Source: DATFMH01 sp035267045
GTDB lineage: Bacteria; Bacteroidota; Rhodothermia; Balneolales; DATFMH01
Assembly (NCBI GenBank): GCA_035267045.1
Contig: DATFMH010000005.1
Coordinates: forward strand, 1-32,071
Reading direction: 5' to 3'
Length of the DNA stretch: 32,071 bases
Positions 32,021-32,071 of the stretch are shown here, piece after piece. Positions within the stretch are counted from its first letter, which is position 1. Each line of letters opens with the position of its first letter. The translations under genes and the position numbers were made by a program. The notes beneath the pieces are model-generated. The model saw only the letters and a program-made list of their open reading frames with translations, did not search any database and was not told where the DNA came from.

Positions 32021-32071
32021 GTAATATGTAATTATCTAAGTAGTTGATACAGAAAAATTATAATATACCGT

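Larger units (their letters stand above)
31711..32071 (-). promoter_or_regulatory. Upstream region of the surface-fibre cluster
   Basis: A 361-base AT-rich non-coding edge, expected to contain the main promoter of the cluster. It has inverted repeats at 31789-31850 and 31887-31907 (TTTACGA/TCGTAAA) and a long hairpin at 31982-32020. TATAAT at 31789-31794 occurs on the plus strand and again on the minus strand (complement 31845-31850), within the repeat arms. I do not assign a promoter box with confidence. Confidence 0.45.

Noticed and set aside
1..32071. CRISPR arrays, tRNA or rRNA genes, insertion sequences, phage genes
   Set aside because: No regularly spaced short repeats, no cloverleaf or rRNA sequence that I could recognise, and no transposase or phage protein among the reading frames.

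Overview
The window is AT-rich chromosomal DNA from a Gram-negative bacterium. It probably belongs to the Bacteroidota / Balneolota / Rhodothermota (FCB) group. Evidence for this is a protein ending in a type IX secretion (Por) C-terminal signal with the PNPFNPTT...FALP...YNILGQ...ASGLYFYR pattern, DUF3108 and DUF4402 proteins, a two-domain dCTP deaminase, and an RNase E/G with a long lysine-rich tail. The phylum is inferred from protein style only. I see no rRNA, tRNA, CRISPR array, insertion sequence or phage genes.

Left part (1-16.6 kb) is mostly housekeeping. On the minus strand, 2812 to 223 holds an ArsC/Spx-like thioredoxin-fold protein, two tandem DUF3108 exported proteins and dUTPase, all closely packed. 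On the plus strand follow a small lipoprotein, a 90-residue unknown, a biotin-carrier protein without a carboxylase beside it, and murA (the last three overlap). Next come a 399-base gap with nested inverted repeats, a 902-residue RNase E/G, hslV-hslU and an S41 (CtpA-type) protease. Minus-strand rsmE, a BFD-type [2Fe-2S] protein, a two-domain dCTP deaminase and an EVE-domain protein follow. A plus-strand PP-loop ATPase of the Dph6/DUF71 type comes last. dCTP deaminase and dUTPase are consecutive steps from dCTP to dUMP.

Middle (16.6-20.2 kb): minus-strand rfbA-rfbD-(311-base gap)-rfbC-rfbB encodes the complete glucose-1-phosphate to dTDP-L-rhamnose pathway. The gap carries a short open stretch on the opposite strand that looks like the end of a lost gene.

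Right part (20.2-31.7 kb) is the most interesting region. It is a minus-strand cluster that reads as a non-classical chaperone-usher surface-fibre system. In transcription order it encodes a 1676-residue repeat-rich surface protein with a type IX C-terminal signal, three divergent DUF4402 pilin-like proteins, a PapD-like chaperone, and an outer-membrane usher-like protein whose C-terminus is extended by a regulatory-like beta domain and three SPOR-like repeats. Stop/start overlaps (GTGA) join the surface protein to the first pilin and the chaperone to the usher. Usher-SPOR fusion and a type IX cargo protein coupled to DUF4402 pilins are the observations I would follow first. The spacers in this cluster contain several inverted repeats that could be operators or mRNA-stability hairpins.
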